Shown here: in pieces, positions 17,482 to 25,383 of the stretch
Position numbering within the stretch: position 1 is the first letter of the stretch
Layout: every line of letters starts with the position of its first letter
Source of the DNA: Lachnoclostridium sp.
GTDB taxonomy: Bacteria; Bacillota; Clostridia; Lachnospirales; Lachnospiraceae
DNA: 64,000 nucleotides
Assembly (NCBI GenBank): GCA_023665475.1
Contig: JAMPEB010000001.1
Span: 124,001-188,000, forward strand
Direction: 5' to 3'
The notes under the pieces: model-generated
Databases searched by the model: none
Told to the model about the DNA's origin: nothing
Seen by the model: only the letters and a program-made list of their open reading frames with translations
Position numbers and translations under genes: made by a program

Positions 17482-17561
17482 GCTTAATTTTTGCAAAAAA
17501 CGATTGGCGAATGGAGAAATATATATTACAACCGTCACACACCGATAAGGAGGAAGAAACT

Positions 17562-18047
17562 ATGACATGCAAAACCCAAAATGATAAACCGGACTCTGCC
17601 CGGTCAGGGGGCATTATGGATTTAGAGGATTTCAGAAAGGAAGGACAAAAATATAAACATATGACATTAGAAGAACTCAGAAAATTAAAGGTAATCTCAA
17701 ATACCGACGGCAGACCGGCAGCGAACCTGACGGATGAAAAATGGCAGCTTGCATTTAAAATAAGAAAACTGTTTGTCACTCCCCACAATAAAAATATAAA
17801 GAAATTAAAAGGACAGAATGCAACAGAATCCGGTAGGTGGAATCAAGAAACACAGGGCAGCTATCACGGACAGACAAACTGGCAGGAATATTGCGCATAC
17901 ATAAATGATGTATTAAAAAATATCCGCAACGGGCAGATAGATTATTGCTACTATGTTTATCAGATAATCGACTTACTGAAATTTCATTTTGACGATTTAA
18001 GAACCAAGTATTGCGACGGCTATTGGGAAGTATGGTTAGAAAAGTAA
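17562..18047 (+). CDS. Conserved phage-type hypothetical protein, first gene of the rightward operon
   Basis: 161 residues from ATG 17562, chosen for AAGGAGG eight bases upstream over the frame start at 17511. I see no named domain. The N-terminal 30 residues are polar and probably disordered; the middle is basic (HNKNIKKLKGQ). The C-terminal part has alternating aromatic residues (DYCYYVYQIIDLLKFHFDDLRTKY region, ending GYWEVWLEK). This ending recurs in Firmicute prophage proteins as far as I recall. It precedes the polymerase-like gene by 26 bases and is probably translated from the same message. Confidence 0.6.
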   Translation: MTCKTQNDKPDSARSGGIMDLEDFRKEGQKYKHMTLEELRKLKVISNTDGRPAANLTDEKWQLAFKIRKLFVTPHNKNIKKLKGQNATESGRWNQETQGSYHGQTNWQEYCAYINDVLKNIRNGQIDYCYYVYQIIDLLKFHFDDLRTKYCDGYWEVWLEK

Positions 18048-18073
18048 AGCGCGATGATAAGGAGGCAGATAAA

Positions 18074-20839
18074 ATGCTGGATATACAATATCACTTATAT
18101 TCCGTTGATACCGGACATTTTTACAGTAATCATGAAAAATACTTACACGACATGAATTGTAAGTATCGCAGGGAACGCAGCTATATTCAGAATCGGTTGC
18201 CGGAACTGGAAAAGAAACTAAGACAGTCTGGGTATACGGATGACGATATCAAAAATTTGAAGCGTCATAAAACCGAGGAAATTGAGAGCGCAACATCTTC
18301 TCAGGATGTCATATCGACCTATTTGAAATTGACAGAATTAATAAAGCACAAAAGAGAAAAAGCAAAGCAATCCAAAGAAAAACTGCTTGCCCTTCTGGCC
18401 AATAAGGCGGCTCAAAACGAATTGACGGGCGGCAGGGACCACATCCGCTCTATAAAAGAAGACAGCTTAAATGATACCAATGTAATATCCGTTTTTGACT
18501 CCGCTCTCAGCAGAACCATCGGCATCAGTCAGGATGAACTTACGGAAGCCTTAATGGTGGTACAGGTCTATTACTTTGATGTATTTAAAGATATTTCTTT
18601 TTACGGATTTATGTATAGAGGCGAAAAATATAAATATTTCACTTCTTCGGCAGGGCAAATCCGTAAAAAGAAAGCTGTATTTATCAAAGAAAGGGTATGG
18701 AATCAAATCGAAAAGACGATTATGTGCGGTCTGACCATTGATAAAATCAATGCAAAAGGCGGAAATAATGTCAATAAACATTTAGCTTATATGGCTTTAA
18801 CCAATTCCGCCACCGATGAATGGCCCGGATTTGACATTGATAAATCTATTGTCATTGACGATTTTGAAACAAATGTGTACGGAACTTTTGATTTTGTAGA
18901 CGAAACCGATTATTCCGTTACCAGAAAAACAGATTATGTGCCGCTCCCCCACACGGACGGAGCCGGTATGATATTACCTTCCGTATCATCCAAAAACTTT
19001 ATGTTCCGTGCGCCATGGGTCAAAGGTCTGTTGGGCGTATTTGATTTCAGAAAGTTTGTTGAGGTAAAACGCTGCTCTCCCGTCATTACCGACATATACG
19101 GTAATGAACATAATATTATGGAAGAAGATATTCGGATTATCTTCACAAAATCCCAATTCAAAATGTGGAAGTATTATGATTCCTGGGAGGAATATAAGGA
19201 TAATTTCAAAAAATATCATTGCCATGCCGGTAAATGCAATACGGAAGAAGACCGAATCGGGAATGCAAAAATCAATTACCAGATGCTGCAGACCCTCACG
19301 GATATTACGGATGAAGAAATCGATTTACTGACCCGGAAATCGGCGGAACGAATCAGCAATGTCTGTAATTCAAAAGAAACCATGCTGGATATACTTGGGG
19401 TAACACCCTATAACACACATATGACGCCTTTTCAGAAAGCAGTTAAATTATATCCCGTTTTGTTAACCGATACCTATGCTAAAGATGTTATCCGGGAAGT
19501 GAAAGATAGCTTATTGAAAAAATACCGCAGCGGCAAACTGGAAGTCAACGGTAAATATACTTTCCTTTTACCGGATTTTTATGCCGCCTGTGAATATTGG
19601 TTCGGTCATATAGATAACCCCGCCGGACTGTTAGCGGATAAAGAAGTATTTTGCCGGCTGTTTTGGCAATATGATAAATTGGACTGCCTGAGGAGTCCGC
19701 ATTTATATAAGGAACATGCCGTTCGGTTTAATACTGCCAATGACGCTTATGCAAATGGGGAGCGTGCAGAAAAAATCCGGGAATGGTTTGTTACCGACGG
19801 AATCTATGCAAGCACACATGACTTAATCAGCAAAATTCTCATGTACGATGTTGACGGAGATAAAGCGCTTGTAGTTGCCGACAAAGACTTTGTAAGAATT
19901 GCCGAGCGCAATATGGAGGGAGTCGTACCGCTCTATTATAATATGCAAAAGGCAGCCCCCACGCAATTAAACAACAAAACCATATATGCCGGTCTCAATG
20001 CTGCCTTTACTCATGGAAATATCGGCGTTTACAGCAACAACATTTCCAAGATTTGGAACAGCGACATTTTTGTCAACGGAACAGGGGAAGAAAAAGCGAA
20101 AGCAGCCGATGTGGTAAAGTTACTGTGCATGGAAAACAATTTCTGTATCGACGCCGCCAAAACATTATATATGCCGAAGCGCCCGGAATGGTTTTCGCCC
20201 GTTGTATCCGAATTTACAAAGGTAAAGCTGCCTGCTTTCTTTGAATATGCAAAGGATAAAGAAAAGACACAGGTTCAAAAACGCAATCAAAGTTTTGTAA
20301 ATAAGATATATGACAGAATCCCCAATAAATCCATCAATACCAGAGGGCTGAAGCTGGGGCAGATAGATTATCAAATGCTGATGGCTCATCCAAAGACGAT
20401 GTGCAGCAGGGAAGTGTCCGATTTGTACGACAGGTTAAACAGACAGTACCGTTACACGGTCACTATGAAGGACGACTCCGATGATAACCTACGCTATACT
20501 GCCTGTAAAATCAGAGAAGCATTCGGTAAATTAGGATATTCCGATGAAACACTTGCGGACATGCTGGTAGAATATCTATACGGCGGGGGAAAACGGTATA
20601 AACAATTACTATGGTTCTGCTACGGCCAATATGTCGTTCAGCACATCGAGAAAAACCTAAAAGACAGAAGCGAGTATAAAAACACCAAATATATACAATG
20701 TACGGATTGCGGCGAATGGTTTGAGGTTTTTGCCACCGACGGAATGACATGCAGATGTAACGGCTGTTTGGCACTCTATAAAAGGAACAGAGACCGGATC
20801 AGGAAACAAAAATACAGGATGTCCCACGGGGTTGGCTAG
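18074..20839 (+). CDS. RdRP/YonO-type single-chain RNA polymerase-like protein (double-psi beta-barrel)
   Basis: 921 residues from ATG 18074 (AAGGAGG upstream; earlier in-frame starts overlap the preceding gene). The residues match, in order, the motif set I know from eukaryotic RNA-dependent RNA polymerases of the RDR/QDE-1 type: SSAGQIR (191-197, compare SxSQLR), TDGAG (294-298, compare DGxG), FRAPWVKGLLGVF (311 on, compare QxRxxxxKGxl), RSPHLYKEH (compare RxPxxhpgD), then DVDGD at 592-596, the metal-binding DxDGD loop, and GNIGVYSNNI after it (compare lGxiaNxH). The C-terminus has a zinc ribbon, CTDCGEWF...CRCNGC. An N-terminal coiled coil covers about 30-110. Phage YonO shares this fold and is DNA-dependent. 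Template and product here are unknown; the context suggests transcription of the tail operon. Confidence 0.8.
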   Translation: MLDIQYHLYSVDTGHFYSNHEKYLHDMNCKYRRERSYIQNRLPELEKKLRQSGYTDDDIKNLKRHKTEEIESATSSQDVISTYLKLTELIKHKREKAKQSKEKLLALLANKAAQNELTGGRDHIRSIKEDSLNDTNVISVFDSALSRTIGISQDELTEALMVVQVYYFDVFKDISFYGFMYRGEKYKYFTSSAGQIRKKKAVFIKERVWNQIEKTIMCGLTIDKINAKGGNNVNKHLAYMALTNSATDEWPGFDIDKSIVIDDFETNVYGTFDFVDETDYSVTRKTDYVPLPHTDGAGMILPSVSSKNFMFRAPWVKGLLGVFDFRKFVEVKRCSPVITDIYGNEHNIMEEDIRIIFTKSQFKMWKYYDSWEEYKDNFKKYHCHAGKCNTEEDRIGNAKINYQMLQTLTDITDEEIDLLTRKSAERISNVCNSKETMLDILGVTPYNTHMTPFQKAVKLYPVLLTDTYAKDVIREVKDSLLKKYRSGKLEVNGKYTFLLPDFYAACEYWFGHIDNPAGLLADKEVFCRLFWQYDKLDCLRSPHLYKEHAVRFNTANDAYANGERAEKIREWFVTDGIYASTHDLISKILMYDVDGDKALVVADKDFVRIAERNMEGVVPLYYNMQKAAPTQLNNKTIYAGLNAAFTHGNIGVYSNNISKIWNSDIFVNGTGEEKAKAADVVKLLCMENNFCIDAAKTLYMPKRPEWFSPVVSEFTKVKLPAFFEYAKDKEKTQVQKRNQSFVNKIYDRIPNKSINTRGLKLGQIDYQMLMAHPKTMCSREVSDLYDRLNRQYRYTVTMKDDSDDNLRYTACKIREAFGKLGYSDETLADMLVEYLYGGGKRYKQLLWFCYGQYVVQHIEKNLKDRSEYKNTKYIQCTDCGEWFEVFATDGMTCRCNGCLALYKRNRDRIRKQKYRMSHGVG

Positions 20840-20847
20840 TTAAAATC

Positions 20848-20915
20848 AGTCCACTGTACATGGGTCAAATAAAATAAGCCAAAATAAAATCATCCATATG
20901 TAGTGGACTTTTATT
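20848..20915 (+). terminator. Terminator after the polymerase-like gene
   Basis: AGTCCACT (20848-20855) pairs with AGTGGACT (20902-20909), with further CATGG/CCATA pairing inside, followed by TTTATTT. The tail genes downstream therefore probably have their own promoter within 20916-20989, where I see no vegetative consensus. Confidence 0.65.
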
Positions 20916-20989
20916 TGTGTCTATAAGGGAAGCAACATGATAGGTTTTCAAAAACGGATTCCATACAAAAGCGGAGGTGAAACGGTCAC

Positions 20990-21289
20990 TTGATACTGAC
21001 ACAGGACAATTTAATAAAGCAAATAGCAGAGAAAGGAGAGATAAATGCAATAACAGTCCGAAATGTATTGAAGTCGGCGGAGAATATCATTTTCGACTAC
21101 TTATCTTCCACTGCTCCATCCGAAAATAAATCGGTAAAATTATTGGATGGTTTAACCTTGGAATGCAATTATGTTCCGGAAAAACAAATGCATACATATG
21201 ATGACATCGTCTGTAAACCCAGAATTTGGGCAAAAGCGAAAATCACCAGATATTATAACAGAAAATTGAATAGGTACTTTGAAAAATAG
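20990..21289 (+). CDS. Small basic protein, possibly HU/IHF-like
   Basis: 99 residues, starting at TTG 20990; GGAGGTG lies 11 bases before. The spacing pattern LTQDNLIKQIAEKGEINAI, VRNVLKSAENIIFDYL, then KSVKLLDGLTLECNYVPE, resembles the helix-helix-beta order of HU/IHF proteins. The tail KPRIWAKAKITRYYNRKLN is basic. The DNA-binding proline arm is not obvious. HU-fold proteins without DNA binding also occur in phage tails (terminator/completion proteins), so either role is possible. Confidence 0.45.
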   Translation: MILTQDNLIKQIAEKGEINAITVRNVLKSAENIIFDYLSSTAPSENKSVKLLDGLTLECNYVPEKQMHTYDDIVCKPRIWAKAKITRYYNRKLNRYFEK

Positions 21290-21317
21290 TCTGATAACCA
21301 AAGAAGGGGTAAATGCA

Positions 21318-22133
21318 ATGAACACAAAATTCAGTAAGGCCTTTTTCGTTTCCGGAAACGATTTTAAACTTACTCCTTCCATTACCCTTTATCATCCTAC
21401 CGTCGGGGATGTTTTATCGATAGATAAGTCATCGTCACCCGATGACGCGTATTGGACTTATGTCCGGCTCTTACTTGCGGACCCCTATTCCAACATGGTC
21501 ATGCTGGACGATATGGGGAAGAACTATATGGAAGTGTCTCCTTATGAGGTGTTCGTTTTACAGTGGGACAACTGTAGCATGAGTTATCGGGAAAACAAAT
21601 CTGTATATGATGTCCTCGGAGTAAACCCGACAGACAATATTTCCGATGCGCTATCCTTTTTTATGAAGGACCACCACCGTTTCATCAAAGATATCGATGA
21701 GAACGGTAATGTGTCCTTTTACGACAGGGATAATCCATCCTGTCAAATAGATAAAGAAGTATTTAAATATTTATACGAGTGGGTAAAATCTATCAACCAT
21801 ATTGATGATTCGGGAAGAATAAATCCTGCCGACGAAAACGCCAGACGCGTGCTGATTGAAGATATGCGTGATGAAATGAAAAAGCGTAAAAGAAGAAAAA
21901 AGCAAGACGACGATAACTCCGATTTTCTCGGAAATATCATGTCAGCAGCCTGTTTTTGCGGTAACGGTTCCATTACGCCATTCAATATCAGTCATTGCAA
22001 AATATACTGGTTGAACGAATCCCTCTCGATAAATAACCGTAAAACCTATGCCGAGCATGTATTGGACGGAATCTATCATGGCACCATCAGCTCTAAAACT
22101 ATAAACAAAAAGGAACTGAATTGGATAGTGTGA
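21318..22133 (+). CDS. Hypothetical tail-module protein upstream of the tail tube
   Basis: 271 residues from ATG 21318, with AAGGGG eight bases before it; an earlier ATG at 21279 overlaps the previous gene. No family recognised. Visible features: a beta-rich start (FKLTPSITLYHPTVGDVLSI), an acidic middle, a short basic run KKRKRRKKQDDD at about 195-206, and a C-terminus with TYAEHVLDGIYHG. Position just before the tube gene and after an HU-like gene suggests a structural or assembly role. It ends 51 bases before the tube gene, across a hairpin. Confidence 0.55.
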   Translation: MNTKFSKAFFVSGNDFKLTPSITLYHPTVGDVLSIDKSSSPDDAYWTYVRLLLADPYSNMVMLDDMGKNYMEVSPYEVFVLQWDNCSMSYRENKSVYDVLGVNPTDNISDALSFFMKDHHRFIKDIDENGNVSFYDRDNPSCQIDKEVFKYLYEWVKSINHIDDSGRINPADENARRVLIEDMRDEMKKRKRRKKQDDDNSDFLGNIMSAACFCGNGSITPFNISHCKIYWLNESLSINNRKTYAEHVLDGIYHGTISSKTINKKELNWIV

Positions 22134-22154
22134 AATTTCACACTACTATTTTAA

Positions 22155-22169
22155 GCCGCCGAAGGCGGC
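22155..22169 (+). repeat. GC-rich hairpin before the tube gene
   Basis: GCCGCC-gaa-GGCGGC, 15 bases upstream of the start codon and followed by GAATGGAG. Similar hairpins stand before the genes at 24094 and 31582 and, outside the island, before the gene ending at 49373 (minus strand). Confidence 0.7.
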
Positions 22170-22184
22170 AGAATGGAGATTAAT

Positions 22185-22988
22185 ATGAAATACGCTTTTA
22201 AGAAAACAAGACGAATCATTATCAACGATCTGGCTACCAAGAAACACAAGGTAACGCTCAACGATTTGAAGAACCTGAAAATTAACGGCTCTCAGGATGT
22301 TGTGTACGCCGAAGGCGCCAACGGTGCAAAGCTTGCCGCTTTTGATGTAAATAAGGTTGCAAGCATCACCGCGGAAAACGGCTCCATCGATGAAGGTTAT
22401 CTTTCCTTACAGGTAGGCTCTGATGTGGTTAAGGTGACAAACGGCTCCTCTGTTCTGATCAGGGAGGAATTTGAGATTAAGGACGGTGATACTGCCGTAA
22501 CTTTATCCTACAAGGCAACCGGAGCAGCCGGCAATGAAGTCAATTACATTTATAAGGCAGACAGTAACGGACTGCCGGGTGACGCCTACACGCAGAATGC
22601 CGATGTATCCGCTTCTGAGTTTACCTATACCCCTGACACCAAGACAATTACCTTACCTACCGGCGCTTTTAAGGCAGGAGATACTGTCATCATCGATTAT
22701 TACCCCATGTTCTCCGAATACGAGGAAATCGCAAATGACGCCAATAAGTTCTCCATGACCGGCGAAGTGATTGTAGACGCTTGGTTTACCGATATCTGCA
22801 CCGAAGTTGACGTTCCTTTGCAGTTATATCTGCCCAAGGGTAAAATTTCCGGAACAATCGACCTTTCCGTTGGCGATCAGGCGGCGGTACAGGGTATTGA
22901 AATCGAATCCCTTACCAAGGCATGCGACGGCGAAAATAAGAACCTCTGGGTACTCAGAAAATACGACATGTCTAACGCCCAGGTATAA
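22185..22988 (+). CDS. Major tail tube protein-like
   Basis: 267 residues from ATG 22185 (GGAG eight bases upstream; an ATG four codons earlier is less well placed). Beta-rich throughout, with an inserted sandwich-like domain (about 85-175: TAVTLSYKATG, FTYTPDTKTITL, TVIIDYYPM). The ending MTGEVIVDAWFTDICTEVDVPLQLYLPKGKISGTIDLSVGDQAAVQGIEIESL has the alternating beta pattern of phage and tailocin tube proteins, quoted here in two parts: MTGEVIVDAWF and GTIDLSVGD. It would polymerise into the inner tube of a non-contractile tail. No sheath gene is adjacent. Confidence 0.65.
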   Translation: MKYAFKKTRRIIINDLATKKHKVTLNDLKNLKINGSQDVVYAEGANGAKLAAFDVNKVASITAENGSIDEGYLSLQVGSDVVKVTNGSSVLIREEFEIKDGDTAVTLSYKATGAAGNEVNYIYKADSNGLPGDAYTQNADVSASEFTYTPDTKTITLPTGAFKAGDTVIIDYYPMFSEYEEIANDANKFSMTGEVIVDAWFTDICTEVDVPLQLYLPKGKISGTIDLSVGDQAAVQGIEIESLTKACDGENKNLWVLRKYDMSNAQV

Positions 22989-23006
22989 TTCTGATGAGGT
23001 GATGAT

Positions 23007-23174
23007 TTGAGTAAACCAAATACAAAATGCCGGGTATGCGGTAAAGAATATTTTTGCTGTGCCGACAGTAAGAGAATTCATTCCTGGAGAACTATGGCAT
23101 GCTCCCCCGAATGTTTTCGGGAATATATGAACCGCATCGAAAAATCAAGACCCGTGATTTCCAAAATACCATAA
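23007..23174 (+). CDS. Small zinc-finger-like protein
   Basis: 55 residues, starting at TTG 23007, with GAGGTGATGA immediately upstream. It has six cysteines: CRVCG, YFCCAD, then ACSPECF, giving two CxxC-like pairs plus CC. The middle, SKRIHSWRTMACSPECFREY, looks like the zinc-ribbon cap seen in small phage proteins. It sits 18 bases after the tube gene and before a strong terminator. The function is unknown. Confidence 0.55.
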   Translation: MSKPNTKCRVCGKEYFCCADSKRIHSWRTMACSPECFREYMNRIEKSRPVISKIP

Positions 23175-23209
23175 TAAGGAATTCAGGTATTGTACAAAAG
23201 TTGACCTGT

Positions 23210-23248
23210 GGGGATACACACTGTTTTAATGTGTATCCCCTATTTTTT
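23210..23248 (+). terminator. Strong terminator ending the tube-gene unit
   Basis: An 11-bp perfect stem, GGGGATACACA (23210-23220) with TGTGTATCCCC (23230-23240), followed by TATTTTTT. The lysis genes downstream must be read through or have a separate promoter. Confidence 0.85.
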
Positions 23249-23309
23249 ATGACAATGAAATTCGGATATTGCTCCATGATTATCAGCGATATTCGGGAAA
23301 GGAAATAAA

Positions 23310-24056
23310 ATGAGTTATACCAACAGCTCTCTCGTATCTTATACAAAAATCAGTCCTAACAGGACATCCCCCAGAAATCATGTGATTGACACAATCACGA
23401 TTCACTGTATGGCGGGAAATCTGTCTGTGGAAGGATGCGGTAATGTCTTCGCACCGACTGCAAGACAGGCAAGTTCTAATTACGGCATCGGCTCGGATGG
23501 CAGAATCGCATTATATGTCAATGAATCTGACAGAAGCTGGTGTTCCTCCGACAGGGCAAACGACCACCGGGCGGTTACGATTGAAGTGGCAAACGACGGC
23601 GGCGCACCCGACTGGCATGTATCGGATAAAGCAATGTCAAGCTTAATTGAACTTGTTGCTGATATCTGCAAGAGAAATCATATCAGGAAACTGGTCTGGA
23701 GCGCCGACAAAAACGACAGGATAAATCATTTAAACGGATGTAATATGACGGTACACAGGGATTTTGCGGCAAAAGCATGTCCCGGAAATTATTTATACGG
23801 TATGCATCAGTATATTGCCGACGAGGTCAATAAAAAATTAGGGAACGATACAACTTCCGGCGCTTATCAGGTAAAACTTCTGGAAGACCTCAATATCCGC
23901 AAAACTCCCAATGGTACAATCGTAAAAGTAAACGGTGCAAAAAAAGGCGTAATCTACACCATCGTTGAAACGAAAGGGTGCTGGGGGCGTTTAAAATCGG
24001 GCGCCGGATGGATCAGCGTGTCAGATAAATATGTAAGGAAGGTATCATCCCACTGA
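23310..24056 (+). CDS. N-acetylmuramoyl-L-alanine amidase (PGRP/amidase_2 fold) with C-terminal SH3-like domain
   Basis: 248 residues. The amidase domain (about 20-165) shows the zinc ligands: TIHCMAGN (His), TVHRDFAAKACPGNYLYG (His and Cys), with YGIGSDGRIALYVNESDRSWCSS and VTIEVANDGG between. The C-terminal about 65 residues, beginning VKLLEDLNIRKTPNG and ending GAGWISVSDKYV, form a bacterial SH3 wall-binding domain. It cuts the MurNAc-L-Ala bond. No signal peptide is seen, so export needs the holin that follows. In the island it serves particle release from the producer. Confidence 0.9.
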   Translation: MSYTNSSLVSYTKISPNRTSPRNHVIDTITIHCMAGNLSVEGCGNVFAPTARQASSNYGIGSDGRIALYVNESDRSWCSSDRANDHRAVTIEVANDGGAPDWHVSDKAMSSLIELVADICKRNHIRKLVWSADKNDRINHLNGCNMTVHRDFAAKACPGNYLYGMHQYIADEVNKKLGNDTTSGAYQVKLLEDLNIRKTPNGTIVKVNGAKKGVIYTIVETKGCWGRLKSGAGWISVSDKYVRKVSSH

Positions 24057-24063
24057 TTAAAAT

Positions 24064-24077
24064 GCCGCTTATGCGGC
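24064..24077 (+). repeat. GC-rich hairpin before the holin gene
   Basis: GCCGC-ttat-GCGGC followed by GGAATGAGAGG and the start codon. It is nearly identical over about 30 bases to the copy before 31582. Confidence 0.75.
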
Positions 24078-24093
24078 GGAATGAGAGGAACTT

Positions 24094-24408
24094 ATGAATA
24101 CTATGAACATTACTATATTTTTCATTTTACTGTCTGCCTTTTCCGTTATCAGCGGCTTAGTGACGGAGAGCATTAAAAACCTTTTGGCCGACAAGGCTAA
24201 TTTGTCCTATAACCTTATCGCACTTATTACCGCCATCTTTGTGGGCGGCGGAGGAACTGCCGTATATTATCAGCTTAACGCCATTCCTTTTACCACCAAT
24301 AATGTTATTTGTGCGGTTATGATGGGTCTGGCAAGCGGTCTTTGCTCGATGGTGGGATTTGATAAAGTGAAACAGGCCATCAGCCAGATTTCAAATAACA
24401 AGGAATAA
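24094..24408 (+). CDS. Phage holin
   Basis: 104 residues with a hydrophobic N-terminal helix (about 6-25), a second at about 38-60 (LIALITAIFVGGGGTAVYY) and a third at about 72-90, then a short charged tail ending SNNKE. Size, topology and position directly after an amidase gene match holins of Firmicute phages. It would make membrane pores letting the amidase reach the wall. Confidence 0.8.
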   Translation: MNTMNITIFFILLSAFSVISGLVTESIKNLLADKANLSYNLIALITAIFVGGGGTAVYYQLNAIPFTTNNVICAVMMGLASGLCSMVGFDKVKQAISQISNNKE

Positions 24409-24423
24409 GGCGGACTACAGGAA

Positions 24424-24948
24424 ATGGCTGAAATCGTAGAATTAACAAGAATCAATTTTTCATCTGTGTTCATTGCTGTCTTTGTGATTCTTACCGGTGT
24501 AAAATCAATTACTTCCCTTTTTGAGTGGATAATCGAGAAATTGGGCTTAGAAACTAGAAGAATGCAAAAACAGCGCGAAGAACATAATTTACTCATCAAG
24601 ACATCCGGCGATCTGTCAAGGCTTCAGGAACAACATAACGAATCGGTCAGGCAATCTATCAGGCATGATGAGATGATCAAGTCTGATATTTTGTCCCTGA
24701 CCCATATGGTAAATGATATTGCCAATACGCTAAAAGATATGCAGTCCAAAGAAAACGAAACAAAAATTAAAGAAATTAAAAGCAGTTTAATTCGTTATTA
24801 TAATAAATATAAAGAGATTGGCAAATGGTCAAAACTGGAGAAGGACGCATTCTGGGATTTATTCGATGATTACGAAAAGCGCGGCGGCGACGGCTATATC
24901 CACAGCATTGTAGAGCCGGCAATGCGGGAACTGGAGGAAATTGATTAG
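24424..24948 (+). CDS. Membrane-anchored coiled-coil protein of the lysis module
   Basis: 174 residues. One N-terminal transmembrane helix (FSSVFIAVFVILTGVKSI) is followed by a long charged coiled coil (about 40-125) and a compact C-terminus with YNKYKEIGKWSKLEKDAFWDLFDDYEKRGGDGYIHS, given here as its start YNKYKEIGKW and end GGDGYIHS. I recall similar proteins beside holins in Lachnospiraceae prophages, without a known role. It begins 15 bases after the holin gene. Confidence 0.65.
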   Translation: MAEIVELTRINFSSVFIAVFVILTGVKSITSLFEWIIEKLGLETRRMQKQREEHNLLIKTSGDLSRLQEQHNESVRQSIRHDEMIKSDILSLTHMVNDIANTLKDMQSKENETKIKEIKSSLIRYYNKYKEIGKWSKLEKDAFWDLFDDYEKRGGDGYIHSIVEPAMRELEEID

Positions 24949-24964
24949 GAATCAAAAGTTGGGG

Positions 24965-24993
24965 TTGCAAATAAATGCAAACGGGACTATAAT
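24965..24993 (+). promoter_or_regulatory. Promoter of a small antisense RNA
   Basis: TTGCAA (24965-24970), 17 bases, TATAAT (24988-24993). No reading frame follows before the terminator at 25052-25096, so it should make a transcript of about 97 bases. Confidence 0.7.
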
Positions 24994-24999
24994 AACTTA

Positions 25000-25096
25000 T
25001 AAGAGATGCGCTCCGTAGAGCAACGGTTCGCCTCAGTTATAAGTTACATATCAAAAAAGCAACCTACTACTTTGGCGAGCGGCGGTTGCTTTTTTG
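25000..25096 (+). ncRNA. Putative antisense RNA antitoxin of a type I toxin-antitoxin module
   Basis: Predicted RNA from about 25000 to the T run at 25090-25095. Its start AACTTATAA can pair with TTATAAGTT at 25036-25045, closing a stem over GAGATGCGCTCCG, and it ends in the bidirectional terminator. The last about 30 bases are complementary to the 3' end of the oppositely transcribed toxin message, the TxpA/RatA layout. Confidence 0.6.
25052..25096. terminator. Bidirectional terminator shared by toxin and antisense RNA
   Basis: A perfect 13-bp stem, CAAAAAAGCAACC with GGTTGCTTTTTTG, gives a T run in both directions. Confidence 0.85.
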
Positions 25097-25189
25097 ATGT
25101 CTAAATCTATCTACCAAATCAATTGCTCTAACAATAGTACTTATTACAGTAACTATCATTCCGGCAATTTTGAGAATCGTTTCCCACAT
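25067..25189 (-). CDS. Short hydrophobic toxin-like peptide (type I TA / holin-like)
   Basis: 40 residues, starting MWETILKIAGMIV, with one membrane-spanning stretch to about residue 24 and a basic tail DRFRHQKSNRRSPK. Small TxpA-like and holin-like toxins of Gram-positive prophages have this form. It has a strong promoter of its own and an antisense RNA at its 3' end. The best ribosome site (GGAGGTG) serves a different 21-codon frame starting at a GTG just upstream; that short frame overlaps the toxin start and may couple its translation. Confidence 0.6.
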   Translation of the reverse strand: MWETILKIAGMIVTVISTIVRAIDLVDRFRHQKSNRRSPK

Positions 25190-25307
25190 CTCAAAGATAT
25201 ATCCTCTTTTGTATTTTCCACTAAATCACCTCCGCTGATTCTGGAAGTTCTCGTATGTAATCATACGGCAAGAGACGAACCGCTTACCCGTTTGGAAGCG
25301 CATAAGT

Positions 25308-25336
25308 ATTATAATATATATATGAAATATTCGCAA
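25308..25336 (-). promoter_or_regulatory. Promoter of the hydrophobic peptide gene
   Basis: On the minus strand TTGCGA (25336-25331), 17 bases, TATAAT (25313-25308). It gives a leader of about 110 bases with the hairpin CGTATG-taat-CATACG. Confidence 0.7.
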
Positions 25337-25383
25337 GCGTAATTTCGACTAAAATAAAACTAAAACAGGAAGGAATATAAAAT

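Larger units (their letters stand above)
17241..17561. other. Divergent control region of the tail-like island
   Basis: 321 bases between the leftward sigma gene and the rightward operon. It contains the leftward promoter, two SOS-type boxes 33 bases apart, and a leader of about 185 bases before the sigma gene. No vegetative promoter is obvious for the rightward operon. A 110-codon minus-strand frame (17206-17538) lacks protein-like character and is not called. Confidence 0.6.

Noticed and set aside
17206-17538. 110-codon minus-strand frame across the control region
   Set aside because: It covers the promoter and both SOS boxes, has low protein-like character and its end overlaps the sigma start. 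A shorter 26-codon frame inside it has a poorly spaced ribosome site.
22185-22988. Contractile (R-type) tail
   Set aside because: No sheath gene next to the tube gene and no wedge proteins of the gpJ/gp6 type; the order fits a non-contractile tail.
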